Origin: Gracilibacillus alcaliphilus
GTDB taxonomy: Bacteria; Bacillota; Bacilli; Bacillales; Amphibacillaceae
DNA length: 64,000 nt
Direction: 5' to 3'
Assembly (NCBI RefSeq): GCF_016909015.1
Contig: NZ_JAFBFA010000030.1
Location: forward strand, 1 to 64,000
A program made the position numbers and the translations under genes. Below the pieces are notes generated by a model. That model was given only the letters and a program-made list of their open reading frames with translations. It searched no databases and was not told where the DNA came from. This document shows positions 51,480-60,344 of this stretch, in pieces; the stretch's first letter is position 1, and every line of letters begins with the position of its first letter.

Positions 51480-52568
51480 TTAATTCGAATGTACTGATTC
51501 ATTTTCTCTAAAGTGTTCTACACTATCCACTGGTTCTTCTGTTGCTTTTAATTCCATAAGGAAATCAGCAATTTGACTAGCTTCTTCTTCGCTAATAGAG
51601 TTCTCTTCTAAATAAGGAGCACCTAACATGCCATTTCCTGGTTTGATACTTGCAGGATCAAGGATCCACTCTACCAGATTTTCCTTATTGAAATCTCTTA
51701 CACCGGCTATCATAGCACGATTGCCGAAGTCAGCTAAGTTTGGTCCAACAACAGGATTAGTAGAGCTTGCATCAATCGCATGACAACTTATACAGCTATT
51801 TGCAAATAACTCTTGTCCTTCTGCAGCCTCAGCTGTATATTCAGGATCAGTATCTTGCATAGCTGCTACCCATTGATCATACTCATCTTGACTGACTACT
51901 ACAATCTTAAAGTCCATTAAAGAGTGAGAATCCCCACAGAACTCTGCACATTTCCCCCAGTAAACCCCTTCTTCATGCGCCTCAATATACATGGTATTCT
52001 CATTATCAGGGTTAACATCCATCTTACCGGAAATCGTTGGCACCCAGAAAGAGTGGATCACGTCGTTTGATATCATGTTGAGATATACTCTTTCGTCTAC
52101 TGGAATATATAATTCCTGACTTGTCTGGATTTCTTCATTTGCATATTCAAAGTTCCACCAGAATTGCAAACCAGTTACATTAATGTTAATACTATCTTCC
52201 ATTTGACTTTCATCTGCTAAATCATATGTAACAGCGACAGTTGGAATCGCAATAATGATTAAAAGTAAAATTGGAATTACTGTCCAAATTACTTCTAACT
52301 TATGATTCCCTTCTACTTGTTGTGGGATGTGACCTTCTCCAACTTTCTTTCTGCGGAACTTCATCATTACATACAAGAAAATAATCATAACGACAATAAA
52401 GACCACTGTCATAACAAGAATTGATACGATGATAACTGTCATCGATTGTTGCGCCCCATAACCTTTTGGTGCAAGTGCAGTAAGGTTTTCTTTACCGCAT
52501 GCGGAAAGAATCAATACCAAAAAGGAGAACAAGGACAACGTTCGGATTTTTCCCATCCAATCTTTCAT
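51480..52568 (-). CDS. ctaC: cytochrome caa3 oxidase subunit II with cytochrome c domain
   Basis: 362 aa. Lipoprotein signal with lipobox LSAC near residue 21, two membrane helices, a cupredoxin domain with the Cu-A ligands in GKCAEFCGDSHSLMDF near 205, and a fused C-terminal cytochrome c domain with the heme motif CISCH near 257 and an axial Met in the GNGMLGAPYL region. This fusion defines a caa3 oxidase that accepts electrons through its own heme c. ATG with GAGAGGG upstream. First gene of the structural operon. Confidence 0.97.
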   Translation of the reverse strand: MKDWMGKIRTLSLFSFLVLILSACGKENLTALAPKGYGAQQSMTVIIVSILVMTVVFIVVMIIFLYVMMKFRRKKVGEGHIPQQVEGNHKLEVIWTVIPILLLIIIAIPTVAVTYDLADESQMEDSININVTGLQFWWNFEYANEEIQTSQELYIPVDERVYLNMISNDVIHSFWVPTISGKMDVNPDNENTMYIEAHEEGVYWGKCAEFCGDSHSLMDFKIVVVSQDEYDQWVAAMQDTDPEYTAEAAEGQELFANSCISCHAIDASSTNPVVGPNLADFGNRAMIAGVRDFNKENLVEWILDPASIKPGNGMLGAPYLEENSISEEEASQIADFLMELKATEEPVDSVEHFRENESVHSN

Positions 52569-52648
52569 GTTTAACCCTCTCTTTCTTTTTAACTTACTAT
52601 ATTATTTAGAAAAACTTGAAGAAAATCAAGTTCTACTGACATATTTCA

Positions 52649-53593
52649 TTATAACAAATTATTCGGTAAAGTAATAACAATCATCGAAATAAATATCACC
52701 ATTAAATATAATAAGGAATATAAGAACATGCTATTCGCCCATTTGCTATTATCCTTCACCCAAAACCCCTTAACTGCTAACACAAGCCAACCTGTATTTA
52801 ATAATGTTCCTATTCCCAGAAATAAAGGACCTAAATCATATAATAGGAATGGTAATGGTAATAAGCAAACGATATATACTAGCATTTGCCTTTTTGTTAT
52901 CTCCATACCATAAATGACTGGAAGCATAGGAATATTAGCGGCACGGTATTCTTTTTCTTTTTTCATAGCAATCGCTAAGAAATGAGGTGTCTGCCAAATA
53001 AAAATAAGTAAAAACAAAACCCAGGCCGTAGAATGAAGCTGTGGATCAACTGCCGACCAGCCTATTAATGGAGGTACGGCACCTGACAAGCTCCCCACTG
53101 CTGTATTAATAGTATATCTCCGTTTAGACCATATCGTGTATAACACAACATAGCTAAACCAGCCTGCAAATCCAAAAAAAGCAGCTTGCCATGAGGCTAG
53201 AGACAATATTAACAGACCTGTAATCGATAAAGCAGCTCCAATCACAAGTACATGCATGAGATCAATAGAACCTGTGACCGTAGGACGTGATTTTGTTCGA
53301 TTCATGATCTGATCAATATCACGGTCATAATAATTATTAATCACACACCCACCTGCAATAACAAAAGCAGTACCCACCAGTGTTACCAGCATTAAGTGCC
53401 AATATTGTGCAATAGATGATCCTGTATAAAACAAGGCTAGCCAAAAACCGGCAAATGCAGTCATTGTATTGGAGTTAATAATCCCTATTTTTAACAGTTG
53501 TTTTAGATCAGCCCATTTATATACATAAGAATCCAAAGTCCTCGTCAATACAGGACTATCAGAAGAAACACTTATTTTATCCATTAGAACCAT
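52649..53593 (-). CDS. ctaB: protoheme IX farnesyltransferase (heme O synthase)
   Basis: 314 aa UbiA-superfamily prenyltransferase with about nine helices. Catalytic Asp-rich motifs NNYYDRDIDQIMNRTKSRP near residue 86 and the second loop with YTIWSKRRYTINTAVGSLSGA near 150. Adds farnesyl to heme B to form heme O, the substrate for CtaA. ATG after AAAGGAAG. Transcribed divergently from ctaA and upstream of ctaC. Confidence 0.96.
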   Translation of the reverse strand: MVLMDKISVSSDSPVLTRTLDSYVYKWADLKQLLKIGIINSNTMTAFAGFWLALFYTGSSIAQYWHLMLVTLVGTAFVIAGGCVINNYYDRDIDQIMNRTKSRPTVTGSIDLMHVLVIGAALSITGLLILSLASWQAAFFGFAGWFSYVVLYTIWSKRRYTINTAVGSLSGAVPPLIGWSAVDPQLHSTAWVLFLLIFIWQTPHFLAIAMKKEKEYRAANIPMLPVIYGMEITKRQMLVYIVCLLPLPFLLYDLGPLFLGIGTLLNTGWLVLAVKGFWVKDNSKWANSMFLYSLLYLMVIFISMIVITLPNNLL

Positions 53594-54035
53594 AACTTCC
53601 TTTCAGAGTTTATAATAATGATGATTAGAACATATATGAGATATTACTTAACAGGGGTTTTCGTTCTTATTATTAAATCAGTAGAACTTTCAAAAAGATG
53701 TATGTATTTGCATTATACCTAAAAATATCAAACAATGCTATTGTATCATGGATTTTATCAGTGTGCTATCCTACGGAAATAATCAATTATCTTTATGGCA
53801 TTTTTGTGAACTTTTTTTCAGATGATAGTATTTGTAAGACGGAGCTTCTTTTATTTGATATAATAAATAGGGTTTACTGATAGCATACCTACTATAAAAA
53901 TACATAATTTAAGTGAGACTTCTATCAGTGGTATGCTTACTTACTAATTCAGCATATAGTTACAAATTTATCAGCTGGATTGAGTTTCTGAAGCTTGCCC
54001 TGTGATAAATGACAGTCTTTAGATGAGGTGTACAT
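53594..54035. other. ctaB-ctaA divergent intergenic region
   Basis: No gene seen. It must carry the two divergent promoters; a TATAAT is present near 53857 on the plus strand without a good -35. Catabolite and ResD control of cta genes is known in B. subtilis, but I could not identify a convincing site here. Confidence 0.5.
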
Positions 54036-54926
54036 ATGAAATTTCTTAAATGGTTAGCTGTGATCTCAACCCTTATCATGCTCGGGGTACTAGTTGGAGG
54101 TGCACTGGTCACCAAAACTGATTCGGGAATGGGATGTGGTGCCAATTGGCCATTCTGCTACGGTGATTGGTCAATGGAGATGTTTATTGAGCTGAGCCAC
54201 CGGTTAGTATCGGGGACTGCCGGAATATTTGTCTTATTGCTGGCAATTGTATCATGGAAAAAGATCGGACATATCCGTGAAACAAAGTTTTTAGCTTTTA
54301 TTTCTGTTTTCTTTTTAGTAGCCCAGGCTCTAATTGGCGCTGCTGCCGTATTATGGCCGCAATCTGATTTTGTCTTAGCCCTTCATTTTGGTATTTCTTT
54401 AATTTCTTTTGCGGCAGTATTATTGTTAACTTTATTGATCTTTGAAGTAGATCACAAATTTGATGCCGATTCGTTATATATATCAGCTCATTTCCGGAAA
54501 CATTTTATATGGTTGGCGATATATATTATGGTCGTAGTCTATTCCGGCGCTCTGGTAAGACATATTGATTCAAGCCTTGCTTGTCCCAGCTGGCCTATGT
54601 GTGAACGCGGACAGCCCTTTGGTTTCGCAGATTATCATTTCGGGCAATGGGTGCAAATGGGACACCGGCTACTGGCTGGAATTGCATTTATCTGGACCTG
54701 GTTCTTATTTTTCAAAATTAAACGGCATTACCGTCACAATAAAGTGATGTATTATGGATGGACTATCGCCGTTTTCCTAATTACAGTTCAAGTCGCTTTA
54801 GGGGCATTCGTGATCTTTACCACTGGTAACTTATTTATTGCCTTATTACACGCACTATTTATTACTTTGTTTTTTGGTTTGCTTTGTTATTTCTTGTTGC
54901 TATGCTATAGAAGTTTGAAAAAATAA
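54036..54926 (+). CDS. ctaA: heme A synthase CtaA
   Basis: 296 aa, eight membrane helices. Two four-helix bundles with conserved heme-ligating histidines: IELSHRLVSG near residue 51 and QMGHRLLAGI near 208; cysteine pairs CGANWPFC near 35 and CPSWPMC near 186 are characteristic. Converts heme O to heme A. ATG with GATGAGGTG upstream. In B. subtilis it is likewise divergent from ctaB; pycA, which follows there, is missing here. Confidence 0.96.
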   Translation: MKFLKWLAVISTLIMLGVLVGGALVTKTDSGMGCGANWPFCYGDWSMEMFIELSHRLVSGTAGIFVLLLAIVSWKKIGHIRETKFLAFISVFFLVAQALIGAAAVLWPQSDFVLALHFGISLISFAAVLLLTLLIFEVDHKFDADSLYISAHFRKHFIWLAIYIMVVVYSGALVRHIDSSLACPSWPMCERGQPFGFADYHFGQWVQMGHRLLAGIAFIWTWFLFFKIKRHYRHNKVMYYGWTIAVFLITVQVALGAFVIFTTGNLFIALLHALFITLFFGLLCYFLLLCYRSLKK

Positions 54927-55001
54927 ATTGTTTTCCCTCAGTACTGATATTCGTTCATATGCTTATATATGATACATTTCTAATGATGTCTAACAAAGGG
55001 G

Positions 55002-55044
55002 CTGTTGCAAAATGTACATGTTGCATTTTGCGGCAGTTTTTTTT
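55002..55044 (+). terminator. ctaA terminator, repeat-derived
   Basis: CTGTTGCAAAATG and CATTTTGCGGCAG pair (one G-T) around TACATGTTG, followed by eight T on the plus strand, about 75 bp after ctaA. Nearly the same stem ends the GbsR-type gene at 5894-5929. Confidence 0.78.
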
Positions 55045-55357
55045 GTATGTGGGATGGTTCCTTTTGATTATTGCTAGTGATGGGAAAGAGCCTTTACGGA
55101 AGACATTCATTTTTCAATTATCATATTCGACTTCGACAAATGGAATCATAGGATGAAAGATGGCTCCTTGTGGCTTGAAAAGATTAGATACCTCGGCATC
55201 TTAGCGAAAGCCAGCTCCTTAAAGCTGAAACAGCTAATATGATAATCTCAAAAGCCCCCTTAGGATTTGAAAGGATCGAGTAGCTATAGGTGTCAACAGA
55301 AATAGAGATCTTGATGACACCCCTTTTCAACCATATGAAAAAATCAGTCATACACTT

Positions 55358-55406
55358 AAAAAGAGAGACTGTCCCACCTTGATTCCCATTGTGCAACAGC
55401 CTCGGT
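55358..55406 (-). terminator. ftsW terminator
   Basis: On the minus strand GAGGCTGT pairs with ACAGTCTC (one mismatch) across a long loop and is followed by TCTTTTTAAG; begins about 10 bp after the ftsW stop. Confidence 0.55.
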
Positions 55407-55416
55407 TCTATTATTT

Positions 55417-56622
55417 TTAAGATAATTGTCTGTTTCTTACTGATTTTCTGGCAAATGGGCGTGAGAATTTCTTTTTCTCTGTCGGATTGTCCAGTTCTTC
55501 TTCTTCATTATAACGCTGATAATTCACATGACGGGCTATATTATTAAGAATACCCATCGAGAATAGTAGCACAACCAGTGAAGTCCCCCCTGCACTGACA
55601 AATGGCAGAGGTACCCCTGTAATAGGAAGCAAACCACTAATTGCCCCCATATTGATCACTGTTTGAATACCAATCATAGAAGAAAGTCCAATTGCAATTA
55701 AACTTCCAAATGGGTCCTTGCAAATTTTAGCTATATACAGTCCTCTAATGACAATAACAGCTAAGCAAGCAAGTACAAAAACAACACCAAACAACCCTAG
55801 CTCCTCTGATATGACTGCCATAATAAAGTCACTGTCTGCTTGTGTTAAATACCCTAGTTTCTGAATGCCTTGTCCAATGCCTTGTCCGGTTACACCGCCA
55901 GTGCCAATGGCAATGTAGGATTGAATCAATTGATATCCCGTATCATCAGGGTCTGCAAAAGGCTGATAGGCTCCCGTAAATCGAGAGATTCTTGTATCTG
56001 TTACTAACTGCAGACTTAACGCTACTAGAACAACTATGCCTATTAGTGCTAAAAAACTCAGATGTCTGAATCTAATACCTGCACTAAATATCACCGTACA
56101 AGCTGCCGCAAATATGATACCGGCAGTACCAATATCTGGTTGTTTGATAATAAAAGCGAGCAAAACTGCCGTAATAGCTAATGGAGGCAGTACCGCTTTA
56201 AAAAAATCGTCAATATATTCTTGTTTTTTGGTATAAACAGCTGCCAAGTATAAAATAATCCCCACTTTAACAAATTCGGAGGGTTGGATGGAAAAGGAGC
56301 CAATATATATCCATGATTGAGCATTATTTATATTCGTTCCCCATAATTGGACAGCAAGCAAAGAAAGAAACATAATTAAGACGATCCATTTGCTTAAAGG
56401 CTTGTAGAGCGTATATTTAAAATAACTGGCAAATACAAAAAAGCCCACCCCAATTACAAGCCAAATCAATTGTCTGAGAGCTTGTGCATAAGCAGGCTCT
56501 CCATTTACGATAACAGAAGTTACCATACTCGCACTGTAAATCATTACAACACCAAAACCCGCTAATAACAATGGTGTCAGCATTAATAGAAAATCAAATG
56601 TTTTTGCCTTCTGATTCTTCAT
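55417..56622 (-). CDS. ftsW: division SEDS glycosyltransferase FtsW
   Basis: 401 aa, ten membrane helices. SEDS motifs: AQSWIYIGSFSIQPSEFVKVG near residue 100, QPDIGTAGIIF near 158, SDFIMAVISEELGL near 260 and GLLPITGVPLPFVSAGGTSL near 330; hydrophilic basic C-terminal tail. Polymerises septal peptidoglycan with PBP 2B. It is the second SEDS gene in the window (the other is spoVE). B. subtilis keeps ftsW next to ylaN as here. Confidence 0.95.
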   Translation of the reverse strand: MKNQKAKTFDFLLMLTPLLLAGFGVVMIYSASMVTSVIVNGEPAYAQALRQLIWLVIGVGFFVFASYFKYTLYKPLSKWIVLIMFLSLLAVQLWGTNINNAQSWIYIGSFSIQPSEFVKVGIILYLAAVYTKKQEYIDDFFKAVLPPLAITAVLLAFIIKQPDIGTAGIIFAAACTVIFSAGIRFRHLSFLALIGIVVLVALSLQLVTDTRISRFTGAYQPFADPDDTGYQLIQSYIAIGTGGVTGQGIGQGIQKLGYLTQADSDFIMAVISEELGLFGVVFVLACLAVIVIRGLYIAKICKDPFGSLIAIGLSSMIGIQTVINMGAISGLLPITGVPLPFVSAGGTSLVVLLFSMGILNNIARHVNYQRYNEEEELDNPTEKKKFSRPFARKSVRNRQLS

Positions 56623-56715
56623 AAGGATTACCTCTAAACATCATAAAATTATCTCACTAAATTTAGTTACTGTTTTATGTAACATACCTGCATAACATCT
56701 ATCTTTTAAAAGTAT

Positions 56716-56746
56716 AAAAACTTTGCCCTTAGTTAGCAAAGTTTTT
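56716..56746 (-). terminator. ylaN terminator
   Basis: AAAAACTTTGC (56716-56726) and GCAAAGTTTTT (56736-56746) pair perfectly; on the minus strand it starts within the ylaN stop codon and ends in five T. Confidence 0.88.
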
Positions 56747-57038
56747 ACAACCGCATATTGCGCTCTTGTGAAGCCTCATGTAAAACACTTAATTGCTGTT
56801 CCAAATTGTCCAACAGTGCCTTACCATCCTCTTCACGAATGAGCTGCAAACGAACCGCAAAGTCTATCTCTCTTGATAAACCATACATCTGTGTATCCAA
56901 TACTTCCTCATATAAAGGGCATTGGGGCATAGTTAAGTTATCTATCTGAACTTTGATAAGCTGCAAGATTTTATCTGCATCTGCCTGCAGGATGGCGTAA
57001 GCTTGCTTTTCTTTGCTCAAAGGCATTTCCGTTATCAT
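56745..57038 (-). CDS. ylaN: YlaN family protein (Fur-associated iron regulator)
   Basis: 97 aa, highly conserved core DNLTMPQCPLYEEVLDTQMY then GLSREIDFAVRLQLI. YlaN of B. subtilis and S. aureus is described as an iron-binding partner that relieves Fur repression and is essential under low iron. ATG start; GGAGGGGATT lies upstream. Lies 120 bp upstream of ftsW on the same strand but has its own terminator. Confidence 0.94.
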   Translation of the reverse strand: MITEMPLSKEKQAYAILQADADKILQLIKVQIDNLTMPQCPLYEEVLDTQMYGLSREIDFAVRLQLIREEDGKALLDNLEQQLSVLHEASQERNMRL

Positions 57039-57179
57039 GCCAATCCCCTCCGCTATTGCTTCTCCATACTATTTTATCGTGAACATAATGAAAATGCAAG
57101 ATAATATCATCTGTCAATCTTAATAGACAAAATAAGTGTGTGCACTGTTTCCAAACGAATAAATCTTTTTTACAGTGCG

Positions 57180-57488
57180 TGTTCAAAAAGTTCGGTGAAA
57201 AGGACCATCATCGATTAAGTCCGCAACATCGTGTTGCAACACCGGTACTAGTACGTCCTATACGTCGAAAGTTCAAGGCGGTGCAGCTTTGAGGAGATGG
57301 TCTTGCACACCGAAAAAGCGGTCTTCTTTTTCAAGGAGCGGAACGTATGCTTTTAATACGTGAGTAGCGGACTTGCACAGGAAGTGTTGACTTCTGCTTT
57401 ACCCACACGATGTGGGTGATTTTAGTAGAAGTTCCTCTATTGCTAACGCAGAAATTCGTCGTGTCATTTTTATCGGACTTTTTGAACA
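57180..57488. mobile_element. 309-bp non-coding inverted-repeat element (MITE-like)
   Basis: Left end TGTTCAAAAAGTTCGGTGAA and right end (reverse complement) TGTTCAAAAAGTCCGATAAA form terminal inverted repeats of at least 26 bp with few mismatches. Extending outward by GC(G/A) on both sides gives 57177-57491. The interior holds TAGTACGTCCTATACGTCGA, shared with the 64-bp repeats, and internal stems (CACGATGTG near 57402), but no gene. No clear target duplication was seen. A 60-bp deletion relative lies at 48367-48426. Confidence 0.75.
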
Positions 57489-57560
57489 TGCTCTTACATG
57501 CAAAAATAATCTTTCTCTGCTATTCTATTACTTGACGATATTATAAAGAGGTGACTTATA

Positions 57561-58013
57561 GTGATTATTCAGTTAAAAGGCAAGGTGAAATATCCTATCA
57601 CACTCGATCCAAGTGTGTGGATTTTTGATGACCGTAAGATCAGACTGGAAGAGGCTTTCCGCGAAAAGCCAGAAACCGAAGAAGAACAGGAAACAATTGG
57701 CCGTTTACATAAACCACCTGTAAATCACAGCATTAAAAAATATAACAAAAAGGAATTATTGAACGATTCCTATGTGATGCCGATTAAAGAATTTATTGAA
57801 AACGCTGAAATTGATAAACATGCACAAGGTGTAACCATTATAACGGAACAAGAAGAATATCATATTTCATTAGCTACCTTATTGCAGTCTTTATTACTGT
57901 TTTCGCTCAATGGTAAACAGATTAAGGAAGGTGGTCCTGCTCATCTCTATTTTGGCGATGGAAGTAATCAGGACAATCCAATAAAGGCGATAAAGATCAT
58001 CGAGATACATTAA
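57561..58013 (+). CDS. ylaL: YlaL-like conserved protein
   Basis: 150 aa soluble protein without a recognised catalytic motif. MIIQLKGKVKYPITLDPSVW, the segment KIRLEEAFREK and VMPIKEFIENAEI followed by a hydrophobic stretch SLATLLQSLLLFSLNGKQI. Matches in size and place the ylaL gene of B. subtilis (between ylaN and ylaJ). Function unknown. GTG start with AAAGAGGTG upstream; 73 bp before ylaJ, so perhaps co-transcribed. Confidence 0.75.
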   Translation: MIIQLKGKVKYPITLDPSVWIFDDRKIRLEEAFREKPETEEEQETIGRLHKPPVNHSIKKYNKKELLNDSYVMPIKEFIENAEIDKHAQGVTIITEQEEYHISLATLLQSLLLFSLNGKQIKEGGPAHLYFGDGSNQDNPIKAIKIIEIH

Positions 58014-58086
58014 TTTCTGCCGGTTTCCCTTTCTTAAGTATATTTTTTTGTTTTTATCAAAAAATATACAAAGAAAAGGAGGAGCG

Positions 58087-58677
58087 ATGGCAATGAAATT
58101 TCTTATTATAATTTTTACAGCTTGCCTGTTATTTGGATGTCAACAAAACCAACAAGACTCAAACCAGGCTCAATCCATTGATCCATATGGCGTAGTACAG
58201 GTCAAAAATGCAGACCCATCTATTCCAAATGATCAAACCAGCCAAGAGAAGGCGCAGTACTTAGCCAATTTGGCTAGCGATGTGCCTAATGTGAATGGTG
58301 CGACGGCTTTGATTACCAATCGCGGGGTTTTAGTTGGTATTGATGTTGACAAAGATTTAGACCAATCCAAAATAGGTTCGATCAAATACGCAGTATTAGA
58401 AGCGCTGGAACATGATCCTGAAGGCAGTGAGGCTATCGTGGTGGCTGACGCTGATTTATATCAACGTATGCAAGATATGGGTACAAAAATGCAAGAAGGA
58501 CATCCTATTGAAGCGATTAGCGAGGAATTAGCCAATATCACTGGCCGTTGGATGCCGGAAATTCCGGTAAAAGATGAACCTGCCAACCCTACTGATGAAA
58601 ACAAACAAATCATGGACAAACAAGAAGAAGAAAATTTAGACAAGATTCAAGATGAGCAATCAAACCATCATAAATAG
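58087..58677 (+). CDS. ylaJ: YhcN/YlaJ-family sporulation lipoprotein
   Basis: 196 aa. Signal peptide with lipobox LFGC near residue 16-19 (FLIIIFTACLLFGC), then the YhcN/YlaJ domain: AQYLANLASDVPNVNGATALITNRGVLVGIDVD is split over residues 60-95, and EALEHDPEGSEAIVVADADL near 112. Family members are found in the spore membrane or inner coat. ATG 58087 has AAAGGAGG four bases upstream; the ATG two codons later is also possible. The frame extends upstream but without a signal. Confidence 0.9.
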   Translation: MAMKFLIIIFTACLLFGCQQNQQDSNQAQSIDPYGVVQVKNADPSIPNDQTSQEKAQYLANLASDVPNVNGATALITNRGVLVGIDVDKDLDQSKIGSIKYAVLEALEHDPEGSEAIVVADADLYQRMQDMGTKMQEGHPIEAISEELANITGRWMPEIPVKDEPANPTDENKQIMDKQEEENLDKIQDEQSNHHK

Positions 58678-58689
58678 GCTGTATTTGAT

Positions 58690-58725
58690 TTAGGCTGTCG
58701 TCTTCTCACGGCAGTCTATCTTGAT
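58690..58725 (+). terminator. ylaJ terminator
   Basis: AGGCTGTCGT-CTTCTC-ACGGCAGTCT pairs over ten positions with two G-T pairs, followed by ATCTTG; about 20 bp after the stop. T run is weak. Confidence 0.55.
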
Positions 58726-58776
58726 GTTCCACCTTGTTTTTACCGCATCATTATCAAGATTAATTTATCAAAGCAA

Positions 58777-58806
58777 AAGCCTGTGGATTTTCTTCCACGG
58801 CTTCTA
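58777..58806 (-). terminator. terminator of small membrane protein gene
   Basis: On the minus strand AAGCCGTGGA pairs with TCCACAGGCTT (one-base difference), followed by TTGC; directly after the stop of the gene at 58808. Confidence 0.65.
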
Positions 58807-58807
58807 T

Positions 58808-59053
58808 TTATTGCTTTATTTTATTATAATAATCTACACTAAATTGCGATCCTTCTTCTACCATATCGGAATTCTCCAAGTTATCGAGGCCTGGGTCACC
58901 AGCTATATCAATAGGAAAATTACTATAAGGATCCGTTAAGTTATTCCACATTTGACAAAGCTTCTCTCGATTAGTTCTGCTTGATAACAGGCATGCAGCT
59001 AATCCAGCGGTTGCTACTCCAACAATTCCACCAATCAGGTATTTTTTGTCCAT
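58808..59053 (-). CDS. small membrane-anchored protein, unknown function
   Basis: 81 aa, MDKKYLIGGIVGVATAGLAA at the N-terminus forms one membrane helix, followed by a basic segment (SSRTNREKLCQMWNNL) and an acidic tail (LDNLENSDMVEEG). No family recognised with confidence; the layout recalls short YtxH-like stress proteins. ATG 59053 with AGAGGATG upstream. Lies opposite in strand to ylaJ and ylaI. Confidence 0.65.
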   Translation of the reverse strand: MDKKYLIGGIVGVATAGLAACLLSSRTNREKLCQMWNNLTDPYSNFPIDIAGDPGLDNLENSDMVEEGSQFSVDYYNKIKQ

Positions 59054-59281
59054 TCTTATCACATCCTCTCGCTTATTTGCACCTTAGTAAAATTATACCC
59101 TTTCGACCTTTTTTAAAACATGGAAATTGCACCCTAGGTACTTATATCATTTCAACTTTTTAAGCCTCTAGCCGTAAGTATCTCCTGCTGTTCAGAGGAA
59201 TTTATATAAAAAAACTATGGAAATTCTTCGAAATATGTTACAATTCAGTGAAGGTAATAGCAGGAAATTCGAGGTGAAATA

Positions 59282-59488
59282 ATGAGAGTAAAATGTGTAA
59301 TATGTGATACAATTGAAAAAATAGATGACAGTTGTCCTTTGGCAAAAAAACTGCAAAACCGATTAATTCATACGTATATGTGTACTTCATGTGATAAACG
59401 AATTGGAGATAACACCAAGAAACGGCACAAGTCAGGTAACTTCAAGCTATTCCGCAAATATGAAGTACATGACCAATATCTGGACTAA
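59282..59488 (+). CDS. ylaI: DUF2197 zinc-ribbon protein YlaI
   Basis: 68 aa with a treble-clef or ribbon-like cysteine pattern: CVICDTIEKIDD near residue 5 and YMCTSCDKRIGDNTKKRH near 33. Matches the YlaI family conserved in bacilli; function unknown. ATG with GAGGTG upstream. Convergent with ylaH. Confidence 0.9.
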   Translation: MRVKCVICDTIEKIDDSCPLAKKLQNRLIHTYMCTSCDKRIGDNTKKRHKSGNFKLFRKYEVHDQYLD

Positions 59489-59615
59489 TTGCTTTACTCT
59501 ATACCAAAATGAAGAACCGTGGAAAGCTCTAGCATTAGACCTTCCTCGGTTCTTATTCGGGAACAATTGGTTCATGTTGTCTTCCCTGTTTATCATTTAG
59601 TCTTAGGATCTATTT

Positions 59616-59990
59616 CTATTCTTGCTCCGCTTGCCCTTTCCGCTCTTGATGCAATCGCAAACGATATATTCCCATCACAATGGCAATAATAAACAGGCTT
59701 TCGGCTAATGGCAAATTCAATCCAAATAACAACGTCAAAAAGAAAGTGCCTATGATTAATAAAAGATAGATAATAAATGACTTTAAAGGCGGCAACTTCT
59801 TGGCAAAGCCAAATTTATACGCCAAAATGGCTAAAACAACTATTGTTATGTAAAGGAAAAGAAACCCTCTAATTAACATTCCCATTTGACTAGCATCTGC
59901 TACGTCTACTTCTCCGCCAAGCCCCTTCATAAAGAAGTCAGCTACTGGCCATAAATTATCTGGTACTTCTATTACTGTTTCTCTCTCCAT
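59616..59990 (-). CDS. ylaH: YlaH-like membrane protein
   Basis: 124 aa with three membrane helices (MLIRGFLFLYITIVVLAILAY, PLKSFIIYLLLIIGTFFLTLL, ESLFIIAIVMGIYRLRL) and a Gln/Glu-rich C-terminus. The ATG at 59990 (MERETVIEVPDN) has AGGAGG six bases upstream; the frame begins 19 codons earlier without support. YlaH-like family, function unknown. Divergent from ylaF. Confidence 0.88.
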   Translation of the reverse strand: MERETVIEVPDNLWPVADFFMKGLGGEVDVADASQMGMLIRGFLFLYITIVVLAILAYKFGFAKKLPPLKSFIIYLLLIIGTFFLTLLFGLNLPLAESLFIIAIVMGIYRLRLHQERKGQAEQE

Positions 59991-60059
59991 GTGATACCTC
60001 CTGCCCTTAAACAAATCCATTATACGTGATCTTGTCGATAAATACAATTTAGTTGATAA

Positions 60060-60089
60060 TTGTGATACAATTTATGTATCAATTAAAAT
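60060..60089 (+). promoter_or_regulatory. candidate ylaF promoter
   Basis: TTGTGA (60060-60065), 18-bp spacer, TAAAAT (60084-60089), 18 bp before the ylaF ATG. It overlaps an imperfect dyad TTGATA/TATCAA. Plausible sigma-A promoter. Confidence 0.4.
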
Positions 60090-60107
60090 AGTCTTTGAGG
60101 TGAACCA

Positions 60108-60302
60108 ATGAATTTTCAATTATCTAAGTTATTATTAGCCATTTGCGTTATTCTCTCGTTCTCCGCAGCTGGTGTTGCGATTGCTTTCCGCAGCCCGCTG
60201 TTCATCGTGCTCACTTTAGTAGTTGGGTTTGTATTAATGGGAATGGGTATCGCTATGAAACGCAGACAGCCAGAAAAGGCTGAAGCAGGTGAAATAGGTT
60301 AA
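60108..60302 (+). CDS. ylaF: DUF5325 membrane protein YlaF
   Basis: 64 aa, two membrane helices (LLLAICVILSFSAAGVAIAF and IVLTLVVGFVLMGMGIAM) with the segment RSPLF between them and a basic/acidic tail KRRQPEKAEAG. Matches the YlaF family of bacilli by size, layout and position. Function unknown. ATG with GAGGTG upstream. Confidence 0.85.
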   Translation: MNFQLSKLLLAICVILSFSAAGVAIAFRSPLFIVLTLVVGFVLMGMGIAMKRRQPEKAEAGEIG

Positions 60303-60344
60303 CGTAAGCCTTTTTCCTATTATCTGGACGAAACAAACTTACAG

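Larger units (their letters stand above)
54997..55406. repeat. possible insertion remnant between ctaA and ftsW
   Basis: Bounded by GGGGCTGTTGCAAAAT at the left and ATTGTGCAACAGCCTC at the right, an inverted pair agreeing at about 14 of 16 positions over some 400 bp. The interior contains no coding frame I trust. It may be the relic of an insertion sequence or MITE; the ends also function as the ctaA and ftsW terminators, so independent origin of the two stems is an alternative. Confidence 0.4.

Noticed and set aside
55184..55396. 70-codon minus-strand frame between ctaA and ftsW
   Set aside because: Within the inverted-end stretch, no ribosome site or family resemblance; could be a broken fragment but unsupported.
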